DNA of 44,376 nt from Paulinella micropora (GCA_009731375.1 BJOX01000184.1:522168-566543); one strand, 5' to 3'. Positions 17,461 through 29,001 are shown, numbered from the stretch's first letter. The notes: a model not told the origin generated them from the letters alone. Program-made: numbers and translations.

Positions 17461-20154
17461 TCATTCCACCACCTCGAAACGATTACCTTGAGTAGTGTCC
17501 GGGTAGGATGACGTATCGGTCTCCGAGGCAGTGTTGTAGGCCTGAGCTCGACCGAAATTTGGGTTGGAGCTTGCCCACGAGCCTCCTCCTCCTCTGGGTG
17601 GGGGGGCTGGAGCTCGAACAGCTCTCCCTCCATAAGGGGTATATCCCCGACCTCCTCCTCTTCCTCTCTGAGGGGTTCCCTGCCACCTCGAGGCTCCTCT
17701 CCATGTTCCTCCTCCTCCTCCTCCTCCTCCTCCTCCTCGTCCTCCTGCTCCTGCTCCTCCTTCTCGTCCTCTTTGAGAGGCCTTTAAGTTCTTTTGTCTC
17801 TCCCTTTCCTCCTTCTTCTCCTTCATCCTCTTCATGTAGGTAATGATTGCCTCTCGTAACTCCTCATCATCACACATATTGGCATACCAACCTTCGTTCA
17901 CAGCGGCAATCTGAAGCATATTGAAAAGGCCCGGTTCCTTGCCTTCCGTCCTGCTCAGAAAATTTGCCCTTGCTGTTGGGTTCTGCCTATCATGATTGAA
18001 AGAGCAGTCTCTGTTCTCCATCTGTGCCTTACACTGCAAGCCCGCGAACCACCTCCAACATGCGGTCTTCAGGTCTGGCTCTCTCTGTCTCTTCCAACCG
18101 GCAACTCTGTTTGTGTACGTGGCTTGTGCGCCAACAGGTACACCGCCTGCCTGTGCCGTATGTGCCTCCGTGAGCGAGTCCATGTTTGAGCATGCACTCA
18201 TCACTTCTTGAAACAGTGCTGACGGAGCAACGCTTTGAACCGTATTTTCGAACACGTGTGTCTCGAGGAAGTTCTTGGACTTCACTGAGCTAAACGTCGA
18301 GCATTGTTGTATGAGCTGAGTAAGCTTACTCGGGTTAACTGTGTGTAACGCCGAAAAGAAATAGAGGATGATCGACTTGCGGCCATAGAATAGCCCATAG
18401 GAGGAAACTACCTCCGTAAGGGTCGCCGCCAAGCCAACAGCACTCCTCAAACTCATCGCCACTGTCTCAAAGATTTCAAATCCTATGAGAGTACCAGTGC
18501 AGAGATGCTGGTATCCATGAGATTGAAAATATGAAATGAGTGTGGCCACCGCCAGTTCACACTGAGCGTCTAGGCCTGTTGCATTGTTTCTCTTAATCTC
18601 CTCCTTCTTTCTCAAAAACTTGTACTGTGTCAGATCAAATCCCTCCGAGACTAGAGATTGGTCAAAAACAGTAACAAGGGCCTCGTATTCCTGCGTTTCG
18701 TCGCAAGGAAAAGCCTTCATGCAGGCATTGATCTCTTTGAGCTTGCTCAAAAGCGAAGCATCAGAGTCTTTGTCTGAGCTCGTCTTGGCATATAGCATGA
18801 GACTTGCCACTCCTCCTTTCTTCCCCTTGAAGGCATTTATGATGTTCTGTCTGTCCTTCTTCTCCGTGTTTGTGACCACCACCGTAGTTGAGCCCGAGGG
18901 TGCAGGGGCTGGTGGGGCAGGAGCTGGTGGGGTCAAATATGTCGGAGGGTGTGTCTTTGCACCACTCACTTTTGCTTTCATTCTTTCCAGTCTCATCGTC
19001 TTCTCGAACTCCTCATTCTCTTTCGCCTTCTTCTTCTCAGATATCACCAGCTTTTGAGCATGAGTGATAAAGGCCACCAATTCAGAAGCAGATCTGAGAA
19101 AATTATATTTCTCCACATATTGGTCAACACCTGCTTTGTTGGCGACCGGTGGTGCGTTACTAAGTGATTTAAGGACAGAGTGATCCTTGGTAGGAATCCA
19201 TCTCTTCCATGCCTCCTTGTGCAGTAACGCACCCATCAACAGTCTGATCTTGGTCAGAACTCTGTCGGTCTTCTCTAACTCATCAATCACAGGATGAGTT
19301 TCTCCTGCTGCCTTAATGCTTTTTTCCATCTCTGCCTTCCCCTCCTCCAAGGCCTTTATTTCCATTGTAAAAAAATGAAATATGCCACTCGAGTTTTTCG
19401 AACCCAGATTGGTCTTCATTTTTGTTACATCGACTGCCTCCTGACCAGTCGCGAGGAATCTGGCCGTTGCTCTTGGGTTTGTGTACTGGAGGTAACCCTC
19501 ACATCGTGGGCCGTATGTACGTTCCCAAATCAGGGTTTGAGTGTACACCCCAAAGATAGCATCGAGTAATTCAAGGTGGGTGTGTGTGTCCCCAAACTTG
19601 ATATGCTGTATCTTCTTTCTCTCTTCTGGATCAGAGACCAGTTTGCCGAGGAGCTGTGCTGTGTTTGATAATAGGATATAGACATCCTTTTTAGCACGAC
19701 TTTTCTCTCTTCTTTGATCCTGAGGGATCCACACATAGGTGTCCTTCTCTACCCCCATCTTGTTATCAAACTCTTCTTTAGTGAGGTCATAGTGGTCTTG
19801 CACCCACTGTTGTTCCTCCACTGTGATCTCCTCTCCATCACTATGAATCAAGTCGATCATTTTTCGTCCTCCTCCTCCCGTGTAGGCAGGTGGTAAGGGA
19901 TTACCATATGCTCCTCCTCCTCCCGTCTCTTCTTGTTCAAATCCTCCTTCATCTTCGTCTCCTCCATATCTTCCTTCATCATCCCAGCCCTCTTCTACTC
20001 CTCCTCCTACTCCTTCATCTCCTCCTCCTCCTTCATTCAATCCTCCTCCTCCTCCTTCATTCAATCCTCTTCCTCCTCCTCCTCCTGCTTCTTCTTCTTC
20101 TCTTCTTTGATCTGCCTCCGAGAATTCACTCACTTCGGCGGTCTCTGTCGACAT
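17461..20154 (-). CDS. gag: Gypsy Gag with a CCCH-type zinc finger
   Basis: An 897-residue Gag from the ATG at 20154. Residues ~1-110 are acidic and glycine-rich. A long helical middle follows (~130-680), presumably capsid. A single zinc-binding motif C-x8-C-x8-C-x3-H lies near residues 700-720 (ending CSFNH). The C-terminus is Arg/Gly-rich with RGG-type repeats and a Tyr-rich end. Gag packages the genomic RNA and forms the particle. Most Gypsy Gags use CCHC knuckles; a CCCH finger plus RGG tail is a different RNA-binding solution. It ends in an in-frame TGA with Pol continuing beyond. Confidence 0.85.
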   Translation of the reverse strand: MSTETAEVSEFSEADQRREEEEAGGGGGRGLNEGGGGGLNEGGGGDEGVGGGVEEGWDDEGRYGGDEDEGGFEQEETGGGGAYGNPLPPAYTGGGGRKMIDLIHSDGEEITVEEQQWVQDHYDLTKEEFDNKMGVEKDTYVWIPQDQRREKSRAKKDVYILLSNTAQLLGKLVSDPEERKKIQHIKFGDTHTHLELLDAIFGVYTQTLIWERTYGPRCEGYLQYTNPRATARFLATGQEAVDVTKMKTNLGSKNSSGIFHFFTMEIKALEEGKAEMEKSIKAAGETHPVIDELEKTDRVLTKIRLLMGALLHKEAWKRWIPTKDHSVLKSLSNAPPVANKAGVDQYVEKYNFLRSASELVAFITHAQKLVISEKKKAKENEEFEKTMRLERMKAKVSGAKTHPPTYLTPPAPAPPAPAPSGSTTVVVTNTEKKDRQNIINAFKGKKGGVASLMLYAKTSSDKDSDASLLSKLKEINACMKAFPCDETQEYEALVTVFDQSLVSEGFDLTQYKFLRKKEEIKRNNATGLDAQCELAVATLISYFQSHGYQHLCTGTLIGFEIFETVAMSLRSAVGLAATLTEVVSSYGLFYGRKSIILYFFSALHTVNPSKLTQLIQQCSTFSSVKSKNFLETHVFENTVQSVAPSALFQEVMSACSNMDSLTEAHTAQAGGVPVGAQATYTNRVAGWKRQREPDLKTACWRWFAGLQCKAQMENRDCSFNHDRQNPTARANFLSRTEGKEPGLFNMLQIAAVNEGWYANMCDDEELREAIITYMKRMKEKKEERERQKNLKASQRGREGGAGAGGRGGGGGGGGGGTWRGASRWQGTPQRGRGGGRGYTPYGGRAVRAPAPPPRGGGGSWASSNPNFGRAQAYNTASETDTSSYPDTTQGNRFEVVE

Positions 20155-20940
20155 GATGTCGTAGTAGTGATCAACAGGAGGACAGTGTCAGCTCCTATGT
20201 TTGGTTTTTGTTCGTTTGTGTTCTGTTCCTCCTTCAGTCGATTGACTAGTGAAGAGAGAAACTAATAGAGAGGGTAGGATAAGATTCCCTGTCCTCTATG
20301 AAACACTGTTTGTATGTTTGTTTTTGTTTGAGAAAAATAGTCTTTGAGACTTTCTCCGATTTCTTGTTCTCCTTACTCAGATTACTTTCTCCTCCTTCTT
20401 TTCTATATTGTATCTAGTATGAGGCACTTGGACCTACACACAGATAGTAATAGAGAAGCTAGAAAAGCTCTCCTTGAGAAGTCGACAGTCGGTCGGATAG
20501 GTTCTCAGACCTACCTTTAGAAAACGATCAGAGATTTGCAAAAATACTCTGACGTATGTGTGAGATAATGCAGATAAATGCACAAACTAGAAGGGTAGAG
20601 TGTTGTGCTCCTGTCCCTATGCTTGTTTGTGTTTTGTGTGTGTTCCTTCACTCTTCTGTCCACCTCCTTCTTCTTGGTCTCTGTGTGAGAACAGCAAGAA
20701 CGACAGAGAGTTTGTATCTGATGTCTCCTTGTGAGCACACAGATACTGATTGGGCTAGAGGGTACGAGACACCTGCTTGAGACCAATCAAATTATTTGTT
20801 TTGTGAAAGAGTTATGAGGGAGCTGTGTTGGAGTATTTGTTTTCGTCTGACGTCCCCGTGTGAGACAGGTCAGTGAAAATTCACTCTGTTGCCTGTGTGG
20901 CAAAGCAGAAAGAAATCACCCTAGTGATGTGGACTCCAAA
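20155..20940. other. Gypsy 5' leader with primer-binding site
   Basis: 786 bp between the 5' LTR and gag. Next to the LTR, the sense strand reads TGGAGTCCACATCACTAG (20938 down to 20921). Its TGG start, two bases from the LTR, fits pairing with the CCA end of a tRNA primer, which I could not identify. The rest is T-rich on the plus strand, with no gene. Confidence 0.6.
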
Positions 20941-21177
20941 TGTAATGCCCCCAACGATAGTTCGTAAAAAGTCGGTAATACAACCAAACACAGTCCTCAA
21001 GAATGAGAATGATGTCTCGTTGTATTAGCTCAGTGAAGCCAAAAAGGAAAACGGCAACAGACCAGGAATAAAATGGCATCAGGTCCAATCCGGACAAATA
21101 ATACTGAAAAACAAGCTGGTGCACCTGTCACCAGGAAAAGGTATTTTTTACCGGCTATCCGGGGGGTGATGCCTACA
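20941..21177 (-). repeat. 5' LTR of the Gypsy element
   Basis: 237 bp, one base different from the left LTR. It is followed by ACGT (21178-21181), the target duplication. Confidence 0.92.
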
Positions 21178-21181
21178 ACGT

Positions 21182-21411
21182 ACATAAATTCCCACATACA
21201 TACGTACACATGCATACATACATTACATACATACATACATATATACATGCATGCATGCATGCATGCATACATACATACAAACATACAAACATACAAACAT
21301 ACATATATACACACAAACATACATACATACATATATACATACATACATACATGCATACATACATACTTACATACATACATACATACATGCATGCATACAT
21401 ACGTACATGCA

Positions 21412-21443
<32 letters not shown>

Positions 21444-21923
21444 ACATATAACGTAAATACATACATTCATACATTCATACATTCATACATTCATACATTC
21501 ATACATTCATACATACATACATACATACATACACACACGCATACATACATATGTTCATTCATGTACCATACATACTTACATGCATACACACATACATACA
21601 ACAAAAACACACACACATACATACATACATACACTAGATACATACATACATACATACATACATACATACATGCATACATGCATACATGCATACATACATG
21701 CATACATACATGCATACATACATGTGCACATACATACATACATACATACATACATACATACGTACGTGTACATACATACATACATACATACATACATACA
21801 TACATACAGAAGGAGAAGGTGGTAGGGAGAGAGAGAGAGTGAGAGAGATAGATAGAGAAAGAGAGAGATTGTGTGTGTTGTGTGTTTGTTGTGTATTTGT
21901 TTGTGTTTGTGTGTGTGTGTGTG

Positions 21924-21997
<74 letters not shown>

Positions 21998-22050
21998 TTT
22001 GTGTGTGTGTGAGTGTGTGTGTGTGTGTATGTGAGAGAGAGAGAGAAAGT
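21182..22050. repeat. CATA array, right half, with GA and GT tracts
   Basis: The array interrupted by the Gypsy element continues here as CATA/CATG/CATT units to about 21808. (GA)n and (GT)n tracts follow to about 22045. No gene. Confidence 0.88.
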
Positions 22051-22069
22051 ATTATGTTTATGTACTCAC

Positions 22070-22214
22070 CATTGCACTCTAAGTTTTTGATTGCATTTTG
22101 GCATAGAAGCACTGTAGAAATGTTGCATCTTGTGCATTGATAAAGTTCGTTACATTTATGTTTGTTACTATCGAAAATTTCGCAGATGCAAGAGCCTCCA
22201 GGCTTCCAGCCCAT
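22070..22214 (-). CDS. Possible Cys-rich coding exon with splice donor
   Basis: From ATG 22214 the minus strand encodes 48 codons with seven cysteines (GGSCICEIFDS, HKCNELYQCTRC, LLCQ, LECNG) and then meets GTGAGTAC, a strong eukaryotic splice donor, at 22069. Beyond that point the frame only translates the microsatellite. It reads as a first coding exon of a cysteine-rich host protein; the later exons would lie in or beyond the array. Family not recognised. Confidence 0.35.
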
Positions 22215-22432
22215 GTTTGTTCTTACTTAATACATAGCAGGCCTAGGACGCACGTCAACACCTTGTTTCGAAAGTCTAATTTGTGTTGCTGATTGTTTGA
22301 AAAATAATTTGTCTTTGAAGTGTCACGGAGTTGATAGAAAAAGAAAAAAATTATATAGGTATATATGTATACATATGTATGCATATAAATACAAAAGTAT
22401 TATATATATATGTATATATATATGTATATATG

Positions 22433-22464
<32 letters not shown>

Positions 22465-23263
22465 CGTTGAGGGTATTAAAGTCCTAGTCAGTTATATATA
22501 TAACGGCGGTGCTTACAAAAGCTGGAAGACACTAGGTGACTCCCTAATGGAGTTTGGCCAACCACACTCCTGCTTAGGATGTGATCAACGCTGAACTTGT
22601 CACACACTCAGGTATCATCTGATGATGAGGTGTCCAACGCCCTCTTTAGGCCCGTAGGCAGTGTCATGATTGCTGCAGCTGTAAGAGGTACGCATTGAGT
22701 TCAGTTTTGAGTTCAGCTTTGTAAGATATCTCTCAGATGTTCTGGTAGTTTATCCCATTGTGCTTGTGCGGCTCTTTAGAGTCGTTGCACATGTGTTTCC
22801 TTGATGATCGCCTAGTGTTGTAGTTGTGAACAGCTGTGATTGGTCGGATGTTGTTGTAATGGAGGGGGAGAAAAGCCTTGAAGGCTGGGTAGACATTGTG
22901 AGGCCGCTGCCCGCCTTTTCGTACTTCAACCCTAACCTACGTAGTTCTCTGAAAAATGTGTTACCCACCAAAATAGGGGTAAAAAGACTTGATAAACCGT
23001 TCGGACCCTGTTTCAGTCCACCCACTTTTTTGGGTACCGGATGGGATAACTGACGCAGCCCGGTGCAGCCAACACCCGCAAAATACTGTAAGTTTTTTCC
23101 AACCATTTTTTGTGCGCCGGTTGCCCCCTAAAATAAGACAACAAGCTTTTTCCAGCCAACAACATGCTGTTCCTTTTTTGTTTGGTGTTCCTTGCTTTCA
23201 TTTTTGCTGGTGTCTCTCAAGCTGAGGTGCAAAGTAGTTTCTTTTCGCCCACTCCAGCCGTTG
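22215..23263. other. Unique segment with TA tract, no firm gene
   Basis: A (TA)n tract lies at about 22358-22465. The remaining unique DNA shows short open frames on both strands without recognisable motifs. The minus strand at about 22550-22900 has short protein-like stretches spread over several frames and could be an old transposon remnant, but this is not strong enough to call. Confidence 0.35.
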
Positions 23264-23268
23264 TTATC

Positions 23269-23336
<68 letters not shown>

Positions 23337-23445
23337 CTCAACAACAACAACAACACCATCTTGCATTTTACAACAACAACAACAACAACAACACCATCTT
23401 GCATTTTAAATACTTTTTTTAAGTTTTATTATTATTATTAAATAT

Positions 23446-23479
<34 letters not shown>

Positions 23480-23845
23480 GTAATAGCAACAACAACAACA
23501 ACAATAACAATAACAACAACACGTCCTTTGATTCCCTTTTCCTCTATCTATATTTATTGTTTTTGAGCCTCTGGATCATATAGTGCAATGAGCAAGCTCT
23601 GGCGTCTCGAATCTGCACCAGATGACTAGATTATTATCCGAAGTGGCGTATATCTGGGGTTATACACATACGAGCCGAAAGCCACACACCAACTTGCCAC
23701 TGATTTGGTTAATATTATTATTAATATCAATCAGATTGCTCTGCAACTGTTGTATTATTATCATTAAATTTTACAACAACAACAACAACAACAACAACAA
23801 AACAACAACAACAACTTTGTTTAAGTTTTATGATTATTGTAAATC

Positions 23846-23877
<32 letters not shown>

Positions 23878-24215
23878 GCAACAACAACAACACACCATCT
23901 TGCATTTTAAATTATTATTAAATTGAACAACAAAAACAACAACAACAACAACAACACTCGAGGCTTGTCTGCGCTCCTCACAGTCTTTCCTCTTCTCCCT
24001 CTTATCTTGTTGTTTTACTATAGTGCATGCTCTTATGCTCCTTTTCCCTCTCTCTTTATTTCTTGTCTTTGAGCTCTAGAGTCCTATAGTACGGTGAGCA
24101 TGCTCTGGCGTCCCGAGTCGGCCGGGGGATGATTAGACATCAGCTTGTCTTTAAGTGGGTTTAAAGGCCGTTATCCATGCACCATGCCATTGGTTTAATT
24201 ACTGTAACTAAATTT

Positions 24216-24258
<43 letters not shown>

Positions 24259-24978
24259 CTTGTCTTTAAGTAGGTGTAAAGGCCGTTATCCATGCACCAT
24301 CATGCCATTGGTTTAATTACTGTAATTAAATGTACAACAACAACAACAACAATTTTATTATTATTAAATTGAACAACACCAACAAATAACAACAACAACA
24401 ACAACAATAACAATAACAACAACAACAACAACAACAGCAGCAGCAGCAACAACAACAACAACAACAACAAAGTCCTCAAGAACAACAACAGCAACAACAA
24501 CAACAACAAGAACAACAACCATCTTGCATTTTAATTAATTTTATAAAGTTATTATGATTATTATTAAATTGAACAACAACAACAACAACAACAACACAGT
24601 GAAGGCCGTAGCCACACACCATCTTGCATTTTAAGTACTTTGTTTAAATTTTATTATAATTAAATTGAACAGCAGCAACAGCAACAACAACAACAACAAC
24701 ATGCAATTGGTTTAATTACTTTAATTAAATTTAACAACGACAACAACAACAACAACGACAACAACAACAACAACAACAACACAGAACAACAACAATAACA
24801 ACAATGAAAACGACGACGACGACGACGACGGCCGGTGATGTGAGTGGCATTATATATTTAATTTGGTCGTAGCCACACTCCATCTAGTTATTGATTATTA
24901 ATTAAGTTGAACAACAATAACAATAACAACAACAACAACAATAACAATAACAACAACAACAACAACAACAATAATAAT

Positions 24979-25024
<46 letters not shown>

Positions 25025-25355
25025 CCCCGTCCCCTATCTTTTTCCCGTTTTCCTTTGCCTTGGCGTCACATCCCTACTACTAGAGTGCACGCTCTTCTGC
25101 TCTTTTCCCCTCTTTCTTTATTTCTTGTTTCTGAGCTCTAGAGTCCTCTAGTACAGTGAGCATGCTCTGGCGTTCCGAGTCGGCTGGGGATGATTAGAAA
25201 TTTATTACTTGTCTTTAAGTGGCACTCAAAGGCAGTTAACCATGCACCATCATGCCACGGGTTAAATACTTTAATTATATTGAACAACAACAACAACAAC
25301 AAGAACACGCACAACAACAACAGCAACAACACGTACAACAACAACACGTACAACA
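23264..25355. repeat. CAA arrays with diverged dispersed repeat copies
   Basis: Many CAA arrays alternate with copies of the same unique sequence. One unit includes GAGCATGCTCTGGCGT and a GATGATTAGA tail, seen at about 23560-23635, 24060-24145 and 25125-25200. Another, GTCTTTAAGT followed by a variant of CCATGCACCAT, is seen at about 24150, 24260 and 25208, and a third (CACACCATCTTGCATTTTAA) recurs several times. The copies differ at many sites, so this is an old repeat family that carries or attracts CAA arrays. Confidence 0.75.
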
Positions 25356-25381
25356 AGAACACAGGCAGCTGTTCACAGCAT

Positions 25382-25714
25382 TAACAACCATCTCTCCTCG
25401 CATTATGATGTTGTTATATCGTTTCACTTTGCTAATGCGTCAATCTAAGGCACAGGAGCGTTATCCTGAGAGAGGTTCTTGCTACCCCGCCTATCTGGAG
25501 GCTGTAATCTTCCAGGCCAATGGCTCACCTAGCTTGCTATGTGTGCGTAAGAACGGTGGGGTTCTTGCATAGCTCATATCTGCATGTGGCGTGAAACAGG
25601 GCTGTGTCCTAGCTAGCATGCTTTACTCCCTATCTGTCAAACCCATTTATGAGCAGGTCATAGCGGGCAATTCAGTAGTAAGGCTCGACGCGGCGATTGG
25701 TCGCGACGCTTAAT
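25382..25714 (+). pseudogene. LINE-type reverse transcriptase remnant
   Basis: The plus-strand frame contains CGVKQGCVLASMLYSL at about 25585-25632, the classic non-LTR reverse transcriptase motif upstream of the catalytic Asp pair. The preceding ~60 codons are in the same frame but separated by a TAG (25570-25572). The frame ends at TAA 25712-25714, followed by poly-A at 25719-25740. The remnant lacks the catalytic FADD-type motif and is far too short to act. It may be a dead copy with its own poly-A tail. Confidence 0.6.
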
Positions 25715-25740
25715 GTGTTAAAAAAAAAAAAAAAAAAAAA

Positions 25741-26400
25741 ATGGTTCTTCTCTCCCTCTTTTTCTTTTGTTTTTTTTCGTATATATGGTTGCTGATGTCA
25801 TGTTTTCTTGTAGTCACCTGTTGCTGCCTGCTAGGTTTTACTTGTTATGTGGTCTGTTGCTTTGTCTTATGGGTTGTGGCTAGTGGAGACTCTTCTGAGC
25901 TCGAGGGGGGTGGTGTGTGTAGTTTGGCTCGACTAGCCTGGGGCTGCATGTCTGAAAGGTTGCCAGGCTTGAGCCGGTCCTTACGGATATTGCTGCACTC
26001 GGCATATATCGCTAAGGATCGACAGATAGGCTTTTTTTCAGAGAAAGGAAGGAAGAAGAGAAAAAAATTAAGAAAAATAAAAAGAAAAATAAAATATGAA
26101 ACAAAGAGAGCAAAGAAAGAACAAGAAAACAGAAGGATAAACACAAAGAGACAACCAGACAGAGGCAGGGGAGACAGTACAATAAGAAGGGCAGGATGCA
26201 GAGATCAGACACAACTGACGCAGGGCGCAAGTGAAGTCGATTGTCAGTCAGTGAGACAGTCCTTAAGGAAACGTCCTTAAGGAAACTGTAGCACCTAACG
26301 CAATTCACTCGCACCCGTAGGCTAAAGGCCCGGAAGGTGGTGTGCACAGCGTAGTAAGGCTCGACGTGGCGATTGCTCGCGACGCGAATATGCCGAGTGC
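25741..26400. other. Low-complexity segment with a repeated LINE-flank string
   Basis: T-rich then purine-rich DNA with an open frame whose product is hydrophobic and then lysine/arginine-rich, a translation of composition bias. The string GTAGTAAGGCTCGACG plus GGCGATTG at 26351-26385 repeats 25676-25712 from the end of the LINE remnant. Confidence 0.45.
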
Positions 26401-26453
26401 TTTTTTTTATTTTAGTATTATTATTATCATTATTATTATTACTATTATTATTA

Positions 26454-26488
<35 letters not shown>

Positions 26489-27240
26489 TTACCTTGTTCG
26501 TATCTCTTTGATACCACTTCCATTTTACCATTTCAGCTTCCCACTTATTCCTACAAGTGGCAAGTATTTATTAAAATAGTGTTTGCATAAATAAATAATA
26601 TATATATATAATTAATTAAAAAATAATAAAAAATAAAAGTAAAAATAAAAATAAAAATGATGAAGCGTAAAAAGCCGAAAAGAAAAAATATTAAAAGGTA
26701 TTCTAGTAAAATAAAAGAAGAAAAAATTAGAGGAAAATCAAAAACCGAGGGAGAAAGAAGAAGGAAAATTGACTCGGAGGAAACTGAGAAAGGACAAGGA
26801 GAACTAGTAATAGTACAAAGGTAGGGGTAAATAAAGAGAGAGAGAGAGAAAGCTGAGCCTCGGAGTCTCAGAAGAAAAATCAAAAGGTAAAACGGTCAAT
26901 AAGTGTAACAAGAATATTTATACAAAACAAGAAAAGAAAATCAAGTTGAAGAGTCTGTCAAAAATGTAAGAAAAAATGGAAGCCTCGGAAGCAGGAAAAT
27001 GGTAAGAGATAAAGCGCAGAAGTCTTGACAGAAAGGACGAGAGAAGGGGAAATAAAGAAGAGAGGAAGAGAAAAAGGAAGAAAAGAAGTTGAAGCCCAGA
27101 AAGTAAGAATAGAAAAAGATAGAAAAAGACAGAAGACATAGATTGGATGCATGTCTTTTTGTTTTCCTCTTTTCTGTCTTTCCCGGCCCTTCTCTTTTTA
27201 GTTCTTTCAATATTTCTGCCCTTTTTTCTTACCATTCTCC
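26401..27240. repeat. ATT array and purine-rich low-complexity DNA
   Basis: (ATT)n at about 26411-26488, an AT-rich tract to 26650, then a long A/G-rich stretch. Open minus-strand frames here are Phe/Leu/Ser-rich translations of that bias. No gene. Confidence 0.7.
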
Positions 27241-27302
27241 TGCTTCTTCCAATTTTAACTCTGCCTTTTTACCCTTACTAGTTTCTCTTTTCCTTTCTCT
27301 CC

Positions 27303-27303
<1 letters not shown>

Positions 27304-27347
<44 letters not shown>

Positions 27348-27356
27348 GGATAGATG

Positions 27357-27389
<33 letters not shown>

Positions 27390-27393
27390 ACAA

Positions 27394-27448
<55 letters not shown>

Positions 27449-27549
27449 TATAGAGAGCGAGAGAGAGATAGATAGATAGATAGATAGATGATAGATAGAT
27501 AGACAGATAGATAGATAGATAGATAGATGGATAGATAGATAGATAGATA
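27304..27549. repeat. GATA array
   Basis: GATA tetranucleotide array (the complement of the CTAT arrays at the left end) with short GAGA and GATG variants. Confidence 0.9.
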
Positions 27550-27904
27550 CGCCCTGGCTAGTAGTTCTCTCTGAATGGCATCTGCGGACGACGAAACGTA
27601 CAATCTGTTAAGGAAGCCAACGAGAGGACTCTTCTGCTCTTTTGTGAAAATTTCGCGGTGTTTGCGGTGATTACCCGGAAAACTTACCACATTTAGGAAA
27701 TTCACAGCTCAGACGGGAGGCGAAGGAAGCGAAACTTTCGCTGTATTTGCAAAAATTATTTCACGGAAAACTTACCGTATTTTCGCCTGGGTTATCATAG
27801 TAAATAGAAAAGGCAGCGCAGTTACTGGGGCCACGACAGGTCTGTAGAGAACGTGTACGTGTAGCCCAGATAGATACATAGATACATAGATACACACTCT
27901 CTAC
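27550..27904. other. Unique segment, no gene recognised
   Basis: About 355 bp between two arrays. It carries a short internal repeat, CGGAAAACTTACC, at 27674-27686 and 27756-27768. No conserved coding signal was seen. Confidence 0.4.
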
Positions 27905-28450
27905 AATTAAACATACATACATACATACATACATACAATGAATATATATACAATACAAACATAAATGCAAAGATACATGCAAACATACATGCAAACAAAC
28001 ATGCAAACGTAGATACATACAAACAAACAAACATACATACATACGTACATGCATAGAAAGTACATACGGGCATACATACATACATACATACAAACATACG
28101 TTCTTACATGCTATACATGCATGCATACATACGTTTACATGCATAGCTATGCATACATACATAACATACATACATATATACTACATACCTACATACATAC
28201 ACACATACATACATACGTACATACCTACATACATACATACATACATACATACATACATGCATACATACATACATACATGCATGCATGCATACATTCAAAC
28301 GTAAAACATACATGCATGCCTGCATGCGTACATATACATACATACATACGTATTTACACACATACATACATACATACATACAATCCATACGTACATGCAT
28401 AGTGCATGCGTGCGTGCATACATATGTGCACACATACATACATACATCAG
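27905..28450. repeat. CATA array
   Basis: CATA units with CATG, CAAA and TATA variants; frames on both strands are repeat translations. Confidence 0.9.
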
Positions 28451-28455
28451 AACAA

Positions 28456-28561
28456 GGAAGAAGAAGAAGAAGAAGAAGAAGAAGAAGAAGAAGAAGAAGA
28501 AGAAGAAGAAGAAGAAGAAGAAGAAGAAGAAGAAGAAGAAAAAGAAGAAGAGGAAGAAGAG

Positions 28562-28593
<32 letters not shown>

Positions 28594-28594
28594 A

Positions 28595-28663
<69 letters not shown>

Positions 28664-28850
28664 AAAGAAGAAAAAGAAGAAGAAAAAGAAGAAGAAAAAG
28701 AAGAAGAAGAAGAAGAAGAAGAAGAAACAGATAATAGTAGTAGTTGTAGTTATAGTAGTGAAAGTAGGAGTGGTAGGATGCAATAATCTTGATAATAATA
28801 ATGATAATAATAACGATAATAATAATAAAAATAATAATAACAGTAGTAGC

Positions 28851-28896
<46 letters not shown>

Positions 28897-28909
28897 AGTA
28901 GTATTAGTC

Positions 28910-28946
<37 letters not shown>

Positions 28947-28947
28947 C

Positions 28948-29001
<54 letters not shown>
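28456..29001. repeat. AAG array followed by AAT and TAG arrays
   Basis: An AAG/AGG triplet array (28456-28727), then TAG, AAT and TAG arrays to about 29001. Poly-Lys, poly-Glu and poly-Ser/Val frames are artefacts. Confidence 0.9.

Larger units (their letters stand above)
11886..21177 (-). mobile_element. Complete Ty3/Gypsy LTR retrotransposon
   Basis: A 9.3-kb element on the minus strand inside a CATA array. It has two 237-bp LTRs (TGTA...TACA ends) with one difference, the target duplication ACGT at 11882-11885 and 21178-21181, a primer-binding site next to the right LTR, a polypurine tract next to the left LTR, gag (20154 to 17461) and pol (to 12962). Pol order is RT, RNase H, integrase, the Ty3/Gypsy arrangement. 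A 740-base run of N removes the protease region and most of the RT fingers. Near-identical LTRs and long open frames point to recent insertion. Confidence 0.92.

Noticed and set aside
25741-26280. Hydrophobic-then-basic 179-codon frame
   Set aside because: Follows a poly-A tract and mirrors T-rich then A/G-rich DNA; likely composition artefact.
28285-28900. Poly-Lys, poly-Glu, poly-Arg and poly-Ser proteins
   Set aside because: AAG/TAG triplet microsatellites, not genes.
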